Below are positions 27,292-36,078 of a stretch of 64,000 nucleotides of DNA, one piece after another. The stretch is taken from the NCBI GenBank assembly GCA_023446155.1, contig JAEXIT010000017.1, positions 124,001-188,000 of the forward strand. Reading direction: 5' to 3'. How positions within the stretch are numbered: position 1 is the first letter of the stretch; each line of letters starts with the position of its first letter. The notes beneath the pieces are model-generated. The model searched no databases, was not told the origin of the DNA, and saw nothing but the letters and a program-made list of their open reading frames with translations. The translations under genes and the position numbers were made by a program. The stretch is from Bacteroidota bacterium. GTDB taxonomy: Bacteria > Bacteroidota > Bacteroidia > Flavobacteriales > Flavobacteriaceae.

Positions 27292-28347
27292 TTAGTTTGC
27301 AAACAATGCGTTATGTAAAACTACAGCTGCCTGTTGTATTGAAACTTGAATCGCTGGAATATGGGCAATTGGATTCAGTAATCCATAATCATGGATAAAA
27401 CCTTTGTATTCGGAAATGGTAGTTGGAACACCAGCCTGATCTAATTTTCGGGCATATGCGACACCCTCATCATATAAAATATCATTCTCGGCTACTTGTA
27501 CCAATGCTGGCGGCAGACCTTGTAATTCGTCTAGTGAAGCTTGTAAAGGAGACGCATATTTGTTTTTACGGTCTTCTTTTTTAGGTAAATAATTATCCCA
27601 CATCCATTTCATCAATGGTGTTGTAAGAAATCTTTCCTGAGCAAATTTAGTATATGATGGACGGCTGAAATCGGCATCCGTTACCGGCCATAAAAGTGCT
27701 TGCTGTACTAATTTAGGTCCTTTTTTATCTTTTGCCATCAGTGCCACCACAGCTGCCATATTACCACCAACACTGTTACCAGCAACGGCTAATCTAGTGC
27801 CATCTACCCCAATTTCTTTTCCATGAGCGGCTGTCCATTTTGTAGCCGCATACGCTTGATTAATGGCTATAGGAAAACGAGCGTCGGGAGCCGGTGTGTA
27901 ATCTGGGAAGACTGCAACAGCACCGCTATTTACAACCAAATCTCTAACTAATCTTCTGTGAGTTGGATAATCTCCCAAAACCCAATCACCGCCGTGGAAA
28001 AACATAAAAACAGGTAATCCGTTTTTAGCTCCTTTAGGTTTTACAATATGAAGCTTTACTGTTAAACCGTCCTGCGTAATTGTTTTTTCAGTTTCTTCGA
28101 TATCGGAGTAATCGTACGTTACAGAATTTTGAGCCCCTACCAAAACGAGTCTGGCCTCTTCTGGTGTCATTTGTTCTAGTGGTTTTCCATTACCACTGTT
28201 TAAAACCTTTAAAAAGGCACGAATATCTTTTGATATGTTTGGGTCTTGTGCAGCTGGTGTTTTCTGCTGTGCAACTGTTGGTGTAGTGTTAAACATCAAT
28301 GCAGCGAGTGCTGATAAGGTTATACCTTTAAAGAATGAATTTTTCAT
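27292..28347 (-). CDS. secreted alpha/beta hydrolase, hormone-sensitive-lipase-like esterase
   Basis: This 351-residue protein has a signal peptide of about 26 residues ending in VAQ. The fold is that of the HSL/acetylesterase family: an oxyanion motif HGGDW (usually HGGG or HGGGW), the nucleophile elbow GNSVGG (usually GDSAGG), the acid in AENDILYDEG and the catalytic His in GFIHDYG. It should hydrolyse short-chain esters; the substrate is not known. It lies 113 bases downstream of an AraC regulator on the same strand, which may control it. A -7 box TACCTTTG lies at 28389-28382, 34 bases before the ATG. Confidence 0.88.
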   Translation of the reverse strand: MKNSFFKGITLSALAALMFNTTPTVAQQKTPAAQDPNISKDIRAFLKVLNSGNGKPLEQMTPEEARLVLVGAQNSVTYDYSDIEETEKTITQDGLTVKLHIVKPKGAKNGLPVFMFFHGGDWVLGDYPTHRRLVRDLVVNSGAVAVFPDYTPAPDARFPIAINQAYAATKWTAAHGKEIGVDGTRLAVAGNSVGGNMAAVVALMAKDKKGPKLVQQALLWPVTDADFSRPSYTKFAQERFLTTPLMKWMWDNYLPKKEDRKNKYASPLQASLDELQGLPPALVQVAENDILYDEGVAYARKLDQAGVPTTISEYKGFIHDYGLLNPIAHIPAIQVSIQQAAVVLHNALFAN

Positions 28348-28381
28348 AATCTATATTTTAAATTGTTATTTTTTGATAAGA

Positions 28382-28389
28382 CAAAGGTA
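28382..28389 (-). promoter_or_regulatory. -7 box of the esterase gene
   Basis: On the minus strand this reads TACCTTTG, an exact TAnnTTTG match, giving a leader of roughly 28 bases. Confidence 0.55.
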
Positions 28390-28460
28390 TGTCGCGATAA
28401 CAGCTCTGTATAGATTAAAAAGTGTATTAAAATTGTACTTTTTTCCTTCTAAGGTGTTTT

Positions 28461-29321
28461 TTATTGTTTTTTGAATTCTTTTCTAAAATGGGCAGGAGTG
28501 TTTCCAAGCTTTTGAGTAAACATTCTGTTGAAATAACCCGGATCCTCATATCCCAGCTGATACGCAATTTCCTTTATGCTTAAATCGGTATAATAAAGCA
28601 GTCGTTTGGTTTCAAGTATAATCCTGTTTTTGATTATTTCGTTTGGATTCTCCAGATTCAATTTCTTAAACTTATGGGATAATGTTTTTGGAGCCAGATT
28701 CATTAGGTCTGCATAATCGGCAACAGCATGTTTTTCACGAAAGTGAATTTCAACCAGACGGCTGAAGTTTCTGAAAAAATCATGTTCAGCGGACTGAAGC
28801 ATTATCGGGTCATTTTCCAGATTCTGTTTTTTCCATTCTCTTGTTGCCTTCAAAATTAACTGTTTTAAGTAGACGCGGATCAGTTCTTCTGAAGAAGAAT
28901 CTTGCAGCTCGATCTCTTCTTTTATTTGGGAAAATAGTTGCTGTACGTTTACCATTTCCAATTCATCAAAAGCTACTTTAGGGATTTCAAAAATATTATT
29001 GAATAATAACCCATCGCACGCAACTTCAGCATCATGAATCTGAACGCAATAAAAATCCCTGTTATAATAGATGAAGTGAGCAGGAGTATTTGAGGCTTTA
29101 ACCACAGTAAGGAACTGATTGCTGTTTACAAAAAATACAGCCGGTCTATCCAATTCATATATTTTAAAATCGACACTGATTATGTAATGTGCAGGTACCA
29201 GCAAGACTTTAATGAAGGGGCGGAAAAAATTAGTATTAATTAATTCCAAATTCTGATTATCAAAGGTGGTACAGCCTAACTTTTTGTATTTAGATTCAAA
29301 TACAAGCTTATTATTTTCCAT
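28461..29321 (-). CDS. AraC-family transcriptional regulator
   Basis: This 286-residue protein has a non-conserved, cupin-like sensing part at about residues 1-180 and a C-terminal AraC/XylS double helix-turn-helix domain at about residues 185-284. Diagnostic sequences are the LSIKEIAYQLGYEDPGYFNR segment and NTPAHFRKEF at the end. The ligand is unknown. The esterase downstream on the same strand is the most likely target. A -7 box ends only 4 bases before the ATG. Confidence 0.92.
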   Translation of the reverse strand: MENNKLVFESKYKKLGCTTFDNQNLELINTNFFRPFIKVLLVPAHYIISVDFKIYELDRPAVFFVNSNQFLTVVKASNTPAHFIYYNRDFYCVQIHDAEVACDGLLFNNIFEIPKVAFDELEMVNVQQLFSQIKEEIELQDSSSEELIRVYLKQLILKATREWKKQNLENDPIMLQSAEHDFFRNFSRLVEIHFREKHAVADYADLMNLAPKTLSHKFKKLNLENPNEIIKNRIILETKRLLYYTDLSIKEIAYQLGYEDPGYFNRMFTQKLGNTPAHFRKEFKKQ

Positions 29322-29325
29322 TTCG

Positions 29326-29333
29326 CAAATTTA
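29326..29333 (-). promoter_or_regulatory. -7 box of the AraC gene, adjacent to its ATG
   Basis: On the minus strand this reads TAAATTTG, an exact match. Only 4 bases separate it from the ATG at 29321, so a leaderless or nearly leaderless transcript is expected. No -33 element at normal spacing is seen. Confidence 0.5.
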
Positions 29334-29610
29334 TGTAAATCTTTTTTGCTCGTTTAATTTCAAGCCTTACTGAATGGTAAATGTACTTCGCCTTGGCAAT
29401 CCTCTGAAATTCCTGTTCATTTTTAAAATTAGAGGGGACACTGCCTTTATGTTTTCTAAAAATCTTCCTGAATGGTCAATAGTTTGTACCGCAGTAAAAA
29501 TAGTAAGAATCTGATGCTATATAGTTTATGATTTTAGGGCCGGAAAGGTATGTATTACTTGATAATTCCTGATAAATATATTTAAAAGTTATGGATTTAA
29601 AAAAAAACAG

Positions 29611-29628
29611 ACAGACAAGTTTGTCTGT
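29611..29628. promoter_or_regulatory. TetR-type operator O1 over the -33 element
   Basis: A perfect 18-base palindrome, ACAGACAA-GT-TTGTCTGT. Its right half supplies the -33 TTTG (29620-29623) of the promoter of the NTF2-like gene. A near-copy occurs in front of the TetR gene at 30281-30298. Confidence 0.8.
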
Positions 29629-29643
29629 TTTGTTATTTTGTTT

Positions 29644-29651
29644 TAAGTTTG
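29644..29651 (+). promoter_or_regulatory. -7 box of the NTF2-like gene
   Basis: TAAGTTTG is an exact TAnnTTTG match, 20 bases after the -33 TTTG that lies inside the palindromic operator. Confidence 0.75.
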
Positions 29652-29727
29652 TCCTGTCGAATAGTACAGGATGTGTTATTCGAAAAAGAGGACTCAGAAA
29701 TTATTAACAACTTAATTTATTAAAAAC

Positions 29728-30141
29728 ATGGAACAGAAACATCCACTACCGCCGTTTACATTTGAATCAGCATTGCAGAAAATCCAGTTTGCAGAAGACG
29801 CATGGAATTCGCAAGACCCTGTAAAAATTTCTAAAGCCTACACCATCGACAGCGAATGGCGAAATAGAGATAAGTTTGTAAACGGGAGAGATGAAATTGT
29901 AGCATTTCTCGCTGATAAATGGACAAAGGAGCTGCAATACAAGCTTAAAAAAGAATATTGGTCACATACTGACAACCGTATCGCAGTTAGATTTGAATAT
30001 GAGTATAGGGATCTGGATGGGAATTGGTTCAGAGCCTATGGAAATGAAAACTGGGAATTTGATGAGAATGGTTTGATGGCCAGAAAATATGCTAGCATCA
30101 ATGATTTAGCAATCAAAGAAGAAGACCGAAAGTTTAAATAA
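29728..30141 (+). CDS. NTF2-like (DUF1348-type) protein
   Basis: This 137-residue soluble protein has a nuclear transport factor 2-like alpha+beta cone fold, as suggested by [35 protein letters not shown] and [16 protein letters not shown]. The family includes ligand-binding and small isomerase-like proteins without a fixed function. It is controlled by a promoter overlapped by a TetR operator, and the TetR gene follows 198 bases downstream, so it is probably induced by whatever the regulator senses. Confidence 0.85.
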   Translation: MEQKHPLPPFTFESALQKIQFAEDAWNSQDPVKISKAYTIDSEWRNRDKFVNGRDEIVAFLADKWTKELQYKLKKEYWSHTDNRIAVRFEYEYRDLDGNWFRAYGNENWEFDENGLMARKYASINDLAIKEEDRKFK

Positions 30142-30280
30142 ATGAAATCTTTATTAGAGTAGGATTAGCAAAATTTTAAGGAAGCTAATTCTACTTTTTT
30201 TAGTAAAGAGAGTGGCAGGCCACGTTTCTTTCATCTTGATAATTTTGTACCTCTACTGGTTGCTTCAAATCTACTTAAAG

Positions 30281-30298
30281 ACAGACAGGTTTGTATGT
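30281..30298. promoter_or_regulatory. TetR-type operator O2 (autoregulatory)
   Basis: ACAGACAG-GT-TTGTATGT matches the O1 palindrome at 16 of 18 bases and likewise contains the -33 TTTG (30290-30293) of the next promoter. Confidence 0.78.
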
Positions 30299-30313
30299 TT
30301 TTAGGATTAATTA

Positions 30314-30321
30314 TATATTTG
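30314..30321 (+). promoter_or_regulatory. -7 box of the TetR gene
   Basis: TATATTTG is an exact match, again exactly 20 bases after the operator-embedded TTTG. It shows that translation starts at the ATG at 30340 and not at the frame opening at 30295. Confidence 0.75.
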
Positions 30322-30339
30322 TTCTATAAAAACCAACTT

Positions 30340-30867
30340 ATGATAGCTCCAAAAGAAAGAATTATGGATGTAACCTTTGTCCTCTTTGCCAATCAAGGGT
30401 ACAATTCAACGGGTATTAATCAGATTATTTCTGAAGCAAATGTTGCTAAGGCAAGTTTTTATCAACATTTTAAATCCAAAGAGGATTTATGTGTTGCCTT
30501 TTTAAATGCGAGGCATACTTATTGGTTCGGTGAACTTAATGATTTTATAAGTGATAAAAAAGATGTGAAATCAAAGGTTCTGGCGTCATTTGATTACTTA
30601 GTTTATAGGAACGAAAAGGAAAATTTCAGAGGCTGCAGTTTCTTGAATATTTTATCTGAAATTCCGGGTGATAATTTAAAAATACTGACTGTAATTCAGG
30701 ACCATAAAAAAGACCTCCGGAAATTTTTTTCAGATTTAATTGAAGATGAGATTTTGTCGGATCACATATATATGCTGTTTGAAAGCTCCATAATCGAAAG
30801 TCAGATGTTCAAGTCCAATGAGTTGATAGAACGGTCCAAAATGATTATTAAAAGTTTAATTTCATAA
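30340..30867 (+). CDS. TetR/AcrR-family transcriptional repressor
   Basis: This 175-residue repressor has an N-terminal helix-turn-helix at about residues 10-50 (FANQGYNSTGINQII, then ANVAKASFYQHFKSKEDL) and a C-terminal ligand-binding helical domain with the segment RGCSFLNILSE, typical of a TetR subgroup that senses small electrophilic or aromatic compounds. The ligand is inferred only loosely. It probably binds O1 and O2, repressing the NTF2-like gene and itself. Confidence 0.93.
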   Translation: MIAPKERIMDVTFVLFANQGYNSTGINQIISEANVAKASFYQHFKSKEDLCVAFLNARHTYWFGELNDFISDKKDVKSKVLASFDYLVYRNEKENFRGCSFLNILSEIPGDNLKILTVIQDHKKDLRKFFSDLIEDEILSDHIYMLFESSIIESQMFKSNELIERSKMIIKSLIS

Positions 30868-31280
30868 AGAGTGAAAAAAAGCATTCCGAATTTATTATTG
30901 TCTTTGATTTGAGTTGCTCAGTGTCAAATTTGTGACAGCAGCCTAATGATGACTTAATTTAGTTACCAAATCATTGCCATTTTTATTTAAAAATCCTATA
31001 AATAGGGCGACACGAAGTAGAGTAAATAGCCTCTTTTTCTACAACTATCTTCTATATCATGCAGTGATTAATTCACTAAGACACTTTAAATCTTCCAATA
31101 ATTGGTTCGAGTTTTGAACCTTAGAGTTTACAAAAAATCAACGGTAAAGTTGTAGGTTAAATCTTATTTGTAGAACTGTTGTTCGGGTTTGTCAAGTATG
31201 TTTTTAAACGATAATTCATTGAATAATAGTTTTTTTCTAAGCGAAAAAAAAGTGTAGTTTTGGGAAAACATAAGACCTCT
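30868..31280. other. intergenic region upstream of the serine hydrolase gene
   Basis: These 413 AT-rich bases contain no gene or convincing hairpin. The only supported element is the -7 box TAGTTTTG at 31255-31262 at the right end. Confidence 0.6.
31255..31262 (+). promoter_or_regulatory. -7 box of the serine hydrolase gene
   Basis: TAGTTTTG matches TAnnTTTG exactly. The in-frame TTG at 31260 lies inside this box, so it cannot be the start codon; the ATG at 31281 is used. Confidence 0.6.
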
Positions 31281-32813
31281 ATGAAGTTTTCGTTAGCCTA
31301 CCTTTTTAGTTTGCTTATTTCTTTTTCCGGACTTGCTCAAGTTCAAAAAGCAAATGATCCGTTTCCAAAAATCGATTCCGTATTGACAAGTGTTTTAAAA
31401 GACCAGCATATTGCGGGTTTTGCGGTAGCGGTGGTAAAAGGTGATCAAGTGATTTACAGCAAAGGTTTTGGCTATCGCGATGTCGAAAACAAAAAACCGG
31501 TCACAACCAACACCCTTTTTGCGATAGGGTCAAGCTCAAAAGCATTTACAGCTTCTTTATTGGGATTGCTGAGAAAAGAAGGTGAACTGACCTTTGAAGA
31601 CAAGGCCGTCGATTTGTTGCCACAGTTGCGATTTTATAATGATGAAATGAACAATCAGATCATTCTTAGAGATCTGATGGCGCATCGGTCGGGCTTGTCC
31701 CGATATGACTCGTCGTGGTTTTTATTTAATTCCAAAGATCGTGACAGTATTATTGCCCGTGTAAAGTATATGAAACCTACAGCAGCCGTACGCGAGAAAT
31801 GGTTTTACAATAATTTTATGTATCTCGCACAAGGGATGATTGTAGAGGAATTTACTGGTAAAACATGGGAGCAAAATATTAAGGAAAAGTTTTTTATTCC
31901 CTTGGAAATGAACCGTTCGAATACCGATATTATGACTTTTCAGAACGATAGTGATGCGGCTTTACCGTATACGGTCGCCAATGATAATACGATTAAAAAG
32001 ATCGACTATTACAATATTAACGGAATGGGACCGGCGGGAAGTATTAATAGTAGTGTTAACGACATGGCGAGCTGGTTAAAGGTGTGGATTAACGACGGAT
32101 CTTTTAAAGGAAAGGAAATTTTACCGAAAGACTATATTACCGAAGCGATGAGTTCGCAAATGGTTATGAGTGCTGATTTGCCCGATAAACATAGTGATAT
32201 TTTTTTAGCCAATTATGGTTTGGGTTGGATGATTGGCTCCTATAGAGGACATTATGTCGTAGAACACGGCGGTAATATTAACGGGTTTTCGGCGAATGTG
32301 GCCTTTTTTCCTTCGGATAAGTTGGGAATTGTGGTCTTGACAAATCAAAGTACTTCGAAAGTTCCGATGATTATATGCAATTCTATAGCAGATCGAATCT
32401 TGAATCTTAAATCGGTAGATTGGAACGGTGAAGTAAAAACTGCTGCAGCCGAAAAAGCTAAGCGAACAAAAACTGCTGTAGAAAAGAAACCGGTCTTAAA
32501 AACAATTCCGTCACATCCGTTAAAAGAATATACGGGTTCTTATACGAATCCGGCCTATGGAACAATTAAAATAACTTTTGAAAACAAGGATTTATATACC
32601 CGATTTGGCACGGAAAAAGTTATACTAAAACACTTCCATTATGATGTTTTTGATCCAAGAACGATCGATAAAAACGGAAAAGTCGATACCGAACAAAGTA
32701 CTGCAATGTTGAATTTTGCTACCGATGTAGATGGTAAAATTCAGGGGATAGGCATTTTTCTGGATGGTAATGAAAAACCGGTGGTATTTGATCGCGATGT
32801 CGACAAAAAATAA
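31281..32813 (+). CDS. secreted serine hydrolase, class C beta-lactamase fold
   Basis: This 510-residue protein has a signal peptide of about 19 residues ending in LAQ. The beta-lactamase/penicillin-binding fold follows (about 25-385), with the SxxK motif SSSK at residues 84-87, the Tyr-Asn motif in WFYNN and an EHGGNINGF segment in place of KTG. A C-terminal DUF3471-like beta domain follows (about 415-510). Such proteins are usually D-amino-peptidases or esterases rather than true lactamases. It converges with the porin gene, 10 bases apart. Confidence 0.9.
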   Translation: MKFSLAYLFSLLISFSGLAQVQKANDPFPKIDSVLTSVLKDQHIAGFAVAVVKGDQVIYSKGFGYRDVENKKPVTTNTLFAIGSSSKAFTASLLGLLRKEGELTFEDKAVDLLPQLRFYNDEMNNQIILRDLMAHRSGLSRYDSSWFLFNSKDRDSIIARVKYMKPTAAVREKWFYNNFMYLAQGMIVEEFTGKTWEQNIKEKFFIPLEMNRSNTDIMTFQNDSDAALPYTVANDNTIKKIDYYNINGMGPAGSINSSVNDMASWLKVWINDGSFKGKEILPKDYITEAMSSQMVMSADLPDKHSDIFLANYGLGWMIGSYRGHYVVEHGGNINGFSANVAFFPSDKLGIVVLTNQSTSKVPMIICNSIADRILNLKSVDWNGEVKTAAAEKAKRTKTAVEKKPVLKTIPSHPLKEYTGSYTNPAYGTIKITFENKDLYTRFGTEKVILKHFHYDVFDPRTIDKNGKVDTEQSTAMLNFATDVDGKIQGIGIFLDGNEKPVVFDRDVDKK

Positions 32814-32823
32814 ATAAAAGATT

Positions 32824-34020
32824 CTACAAAGCAAGCTTCTTTTTAAAATTGGTAGCAAGGTCAATTTTCATTCCTAAGGTAAAAACACTGTTTTCGCGTG
32901 TTCCGGTAGCAATGCTACCGGTGGAAATCCGTTGTTCACTATACAACTGAACGAATGGTACCGGTTGATAGGTAATCCCGGCAATAAAATCATTCCGCTT
33001 AAACCCCTTTTCAATAGGAAGCAGACCGCCGAGCAACGGAATATGGGAAGTAATCGGAGCATAATAATTATAGCCCGCCAAAATCGCCAGCTTACTCCAT
33101 TTGTATTTTCCGAAAATCTCCAGGCCTCTGGCATCAAAAACAATCGTTGGCGTTATAGTGTTTTCTTGCAGATCGGTATAGTTCCCCTGGGTGAAATCAC
33201 CGTTTTTTTGGAGCACCCCTACGATACTAAAATCCATTTTTTTTCCAATGTATTTACTTCCTATAGCCATATAAATGGGTTGCCCGTTTAGTCCAACGAT
33301 TGTACCGCTGTTGATCAGATTTTCGCTGACATAGGCTTTGTTAAAGGCGGCACCGATAAACCAATCGGATGTAACTTCCAATTGCGCTGCTATCCCAAAA
33401 CCATCTACAAAAGAAGTGTTGTTTTGGCCACGCGCCTGAATTTGCCCGCCAAACCGAAAGGAACCGATTTGATTTCGGTAGATTATCGACTGGTCCGCGC
33501 GTCCGGTTCCGTTTTCACCACCATCGGTTCCGCCGATAAAAGTAGCCGATGCCCGCGCACCAAAAACACTAAACCGATCGGTATAAGCCGTGATGTCGCG
33601 GTATACACTCCATTGTTTCCCAATGGTAAGCGTTCCAAATTTGTTCATGTCCAGGCCTAAATAGCCCAATCGATTCCCAAAAACCTGTTTGGTTTGTACC
33701 GATTGTAGGTTCTGATAACCACCCGTAAGACCACCATCGGCACTAAAAGAAGTATTGCCACGAAACAGATTTACCTGTACTTCGACACCGGCAATAAAGA
33801 CAATCGTTCCCTTTTTGATGCGTATTTCGGCCCCCATTCGGGAGGCATTTTCCTGAAGTTCCATTTTGTTGCTGTAAATCGCCGTATGACCACGCAAACT
33901 GGTATACGGCCGGAACGCTAGTTCGATGGAATCTTTCGGCTGCTCTTGCGCATAGAGCGGTTCCATAAAAGCGAGTGCGATTAGAAGCGGTAGTATAGGG
34001 TTGATCTTGGTGATTTGCAT
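32824..34020 (-). CDS. outer membrane porin-like protein
   Basis: This 398-residue protein has a signal peptide ending in LYAQ and a body of alternating beta strands rich in Gly and aromatic residues, with features of general Gram-negative porins (LGYLGLDMNKFGTLTIGKQW and the eyelet-like segment after it). It should form a trimeric or monomeric barrel for small solutes. The terminal residue is Leu rather than Phe, which is unusual for a barrel signal. It follows the SUKH-domain gene by 18 bases on the same strand. Confidence 0.82.
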   Translation of the reverse strand: MQITKINPILPLLIALAFMEPLYAQEQPKDSIELAFRPYTSLRGHTAIYSNKMELQENASRMGAEIRIKKGTIVFIAGVEVQVNLFRGNTSFSADGGLTGGYQNLQSVQTKQVFGNRLGYLGLDMNKFGTLTIGKQWSVYRDITAYTDRFSVFGARASATFIGGTDGGENGTGRADQSIIYRNQIGSFRFGGQIQARGQNNTSFVDGFGIAAQLEVTSDWFIGAAFNKAYVSENLINSGTIVGLNGQPIYMAIGSKYIGKKMDFSIVGVLQKNGDFTQGNYTDLQENTITPTIVFDARGLEIFGKYKWSKLAILAGYNYYAPITSHIPLLGGLLPIEKGFKRNDFIAGITYQPVPFVQLYSEQRISTGSIATGTRENSVFTLGMKIDLATNFKKKLAL

Positions 34021-34038
34021 TTTAAAAGCGGAACGGTT

Positions 34039-34833
34039 TTAATTAAAAAAGGCTCTTAGTCTTTGAAACAAATTTTTATTGGACTCGGTTTTGGGAGTAT
34101 GATCTTCAGTGACAGCATCACTTTTTTCGGGACTTTTAGCATTTTTATCTTTCTGTAAGCTTTCGGTAATAACCGCTGCGTTTTGCTGGTAATAGTCTGA
34201 AAAACACTGATTCAGCTCGTGGATTAATGGGTTTTCGTCCTGGTATTTCCGAACAATTGTATGTATGGACTGAAGTCCGGTAAGCCAGTTTTTGTATTTT
34301 TTCCGAATATACGCTTCAGAATCGGCAACGTGCTGTGGAACAAAATAAAAGCTGGCCGGATGATTTGTAAGCGTTTGTTTGAAAAAGAGATTCATTAGCT
34401 CCGTAAAACTACCGGTGCGGATAGCGAGATTTTCACCCTTTTGAGTATCATCCCAGTATTCACTCATAATCCAGACCTTTGGATTGTCGCCTTCGGCATA
34501 AATTAAAGAGATATAATCATTGCGGCGTTCGGAAATAACAAAAAAATCCTCTTTCGGAGGCCTCGCATTATTTTCGAATACTTCGTTTGCAAAGTTGTTG
34601 ATATAATCCAAATCCGCAAAAGCCATGTCCTCAGCATCCATAAATTCAAACAACATCTTTTTTCCAATACTTCTCAGGTATTCTTCATAAGCCAGAGGAA
34701 TTGGCCCTTTTTCATTTCTAAGGGTATTGATTTCGGCTTCACTACAGCCAACAATTCCGCTACGGGAATCGATTGCTAATAGCAATAAATAGTGTTTTAA
34801 CGTTTCAAAATAGTCACGGTAGATTTTTGTCAT
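34039..34833 (-). CDS. SMI1/KNR4-like (SUKH) domain protein
   Basis: This 264-residue cytoplasmic protein has a SUKH-type fold: the helix and turn GCSEAEINTLRNEKG, the PLAYEEYLRSIG segment near residue 47 and later strands DYISLIYAEGDNPKVWIMSE. Many SUKH proteins are immunity proteins against nuclease or other toxins, but no toxin gene is adjacent, so this role is not supported here. The last 40 residues are charged and look disordered. A -7 box TATATTTG lies at 34885-34878 upstream. Confidence 0.7.
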   Translation of the reverse strand: MTKIYRDYFETLKHYLLLLAIDSRSGIVGCSEAEINTLRNEKGPIPLAYEEYLRSIGKKMLFEFMDAEDMAFADLDYINNFANEVFENNARPPKEDFFVISERRNDYISLIYAEGDNPKVWIMSEYWDDTQKGENLAIRTGSFTELMNLFFKQTLTNHPASFYFVPQHVADSEAYIRKKYKNWLTGLQSIHTIVRKYQDENPLIHELNQCFSDYYQQNAAVITESLQKDKNAKSPEKSDAVTEDHTPKTESNKNLFQRLRAFFN

Positions 34834-34877
34834 TGCAAGAATGAGAAGATTATATTAATATTAGATTGCGATACTTA

Positions 34878-34885
34878 CAAATATA
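34878..34885 (-). promoter_or_regulatory. -7 box of the SUKH/porin unit
   Basis: On the minus strand this reads TATATTTG, an exact match, 44 bases before the ATG at 34833. Confidence 0.5.
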
Positions 34886-35054
34886 TCGAAAAGCGAAATA
34901 CCTTGTTATATTGGATAGGACTATAACAGGAAGAATAAATTTTGTTTTACGGGAATAAAACGCTAAAAGGGAAGTGTTCTTGATAGAAACAAATAAAAAT
35001 CATTTCTTTGTAAGAATCCGTAACCTATCCTTTTAATCTCCTGAAACAATTGCT

Positions 35055-35903
35055 ATGAAAGCACTTTATTTTTTAGTGGCGACATCCACAGAAAAAGCCG
35101 ATTTGCGCGCAATGTGGAGTGTGATGGCGATTGTGCTGATAATCCTATTATTTTATGGTGTGCGATTGTTAGAACTAGTGTATGCCTACTTTTGTAAAAA
35201 GCCTTTTTACGTTCATTTTTATCTTTTTCAACAGCAATTAACCGATAGCCAATTATTTGTATTGCAGACCCAATTTCCGTTTTATCAGAAATTGCCCCCA
35301 AAATACCAGATCTATTTCGAACATCGGGTAAAAAAGTTTATTTCAAAATACCAATTTATCGGTCAGCAAGGACAATCGATCACTGACGAGGTCAAAGTGT
35401 TGATCGCGGCGACTTCGGTAATGCTCACTTTCGGAATGCGGAATTACCTTTATACGGTTTTTACTAAAATTGTCGTCTTTCCAACTAAATATTATTCCGC
35501 AGCAACCCAGGCGTATCATATTGGAGAATTTAATCCGGCATTAAAAACCATCGCGTTTTCGTGGGAGGATTTTGTCGCCGGTTATCAGAATGCGCACGAC
35601 AATCGCAATCTGGGATTACATGAATTTACCCATGCGCTGCATTTTCAGAGTGCCAAAAGCAACCATGTGAGCGCGATCCTGTTTGAGAAGATGTTTAACA
35701 AAATGATGCAGGAATTAAAAAATCCGGAGTATAGCGAAAAAATCCGTACATCGGGATATTTTCGGGAATACGCCTTTGAAAACCGCTATGAATTTCTGGC
35801 CGTATTACTCGAGCACTTTTTTGAAACCCCGGAAACCTTCCGCAACCATTTTCCGGTTTTATACGATCATATTAAAAAGATGATTAATTTTAGAGAACGC
35901 TAA
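35055..35903 (+). CDS. MtfA-like zinc-dependent peptidase
   Basis: This 282-residue protein has an N-terminal transmembrane helix (about 9-30) and a cytoplasmic or periplasmic metallopeptidase domain. The zinc motif HEFTH is at residues 189-193 in GLHEFTHALHF, as in the MtfA (peptidase M90) family. MtfA of E. coli interacts with the Mlc repressor; that partner has no known equivalent here, so only peptidase activity is inferred. The gene is separate from both neighbours. Confidence 0.87.
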   Translation: MKALYFLVATSTEKADLRAMWSVMAIVLIILLFYGVRLLELVYAYFCKKPFYVHFYLFQQQLTDSQLFVLQTQFPFYQKLPPKYQIYFEHRVKKFISKYQFIGQQGQSITDEVKVLIAATSVMLTFGMRNYLYTVFTKIVVFPTKYYSAATQAYHIGEFNPALKTIAFSWEDFVAGYQNAHDNRNLGLHEFTHALHFQSAKSNHVSAILFEKMFNKMMQELKNPEYSEKIRTSGYFREYAFENRYEFLAVLLEHFFETPETFRNHFPVLYDHIKKMINFRER

Positions 35904-36025
35904 GGCCGGGTTGAAAAAACAACAAAAAGATGCCGAAATGTTGCGTCTGCATTATCAGATATTTAAAATTCTAAAAAATGTGTTAAATTAAATTTAATGT
36001 AGGGACGAATACAGCATTTAAAAAT

Positions 36026-36033
36026 TAGCTTTG
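36026..36033 (+). promoter_or_regulatory. -7 box of the efflux operon
   Basis: TAGCTTTG matches TAnnTTTG exactly, 45 bases before the ATG at 36079. The in-frame TTG at 36031 falls inside the box and is excluded as a start. Confidence 0.6.
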
Positions 36034-36078
36034 TTGTTTATACAAATAAAGCAATACAAAAAACTACATTACGATACT

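Larger units (their letters stand above)
29322..29727. other. divergent intergenic region between the AraC and NTF2-like genes
   Basis: These 406 bases carry the AraC promoter at the left edge (-7 box 29333-29326) and a palindrome-overlapped promoter for the NTF2-like gene at 29611-29651. A short hairpin (TCCTGT/ACAGGA, 29652-29671) covers the predicted transcription start. The middle, about 29340-29600, shows no gene. Confidence 0.6.

Noticed and set aside
31281..32813. Beta-lactamase resistance gene
   Set aside because: The fold is class C-like, but length, DUF3471-type tail and altered third motif fit generic serine hydrolases; no support for resistance.
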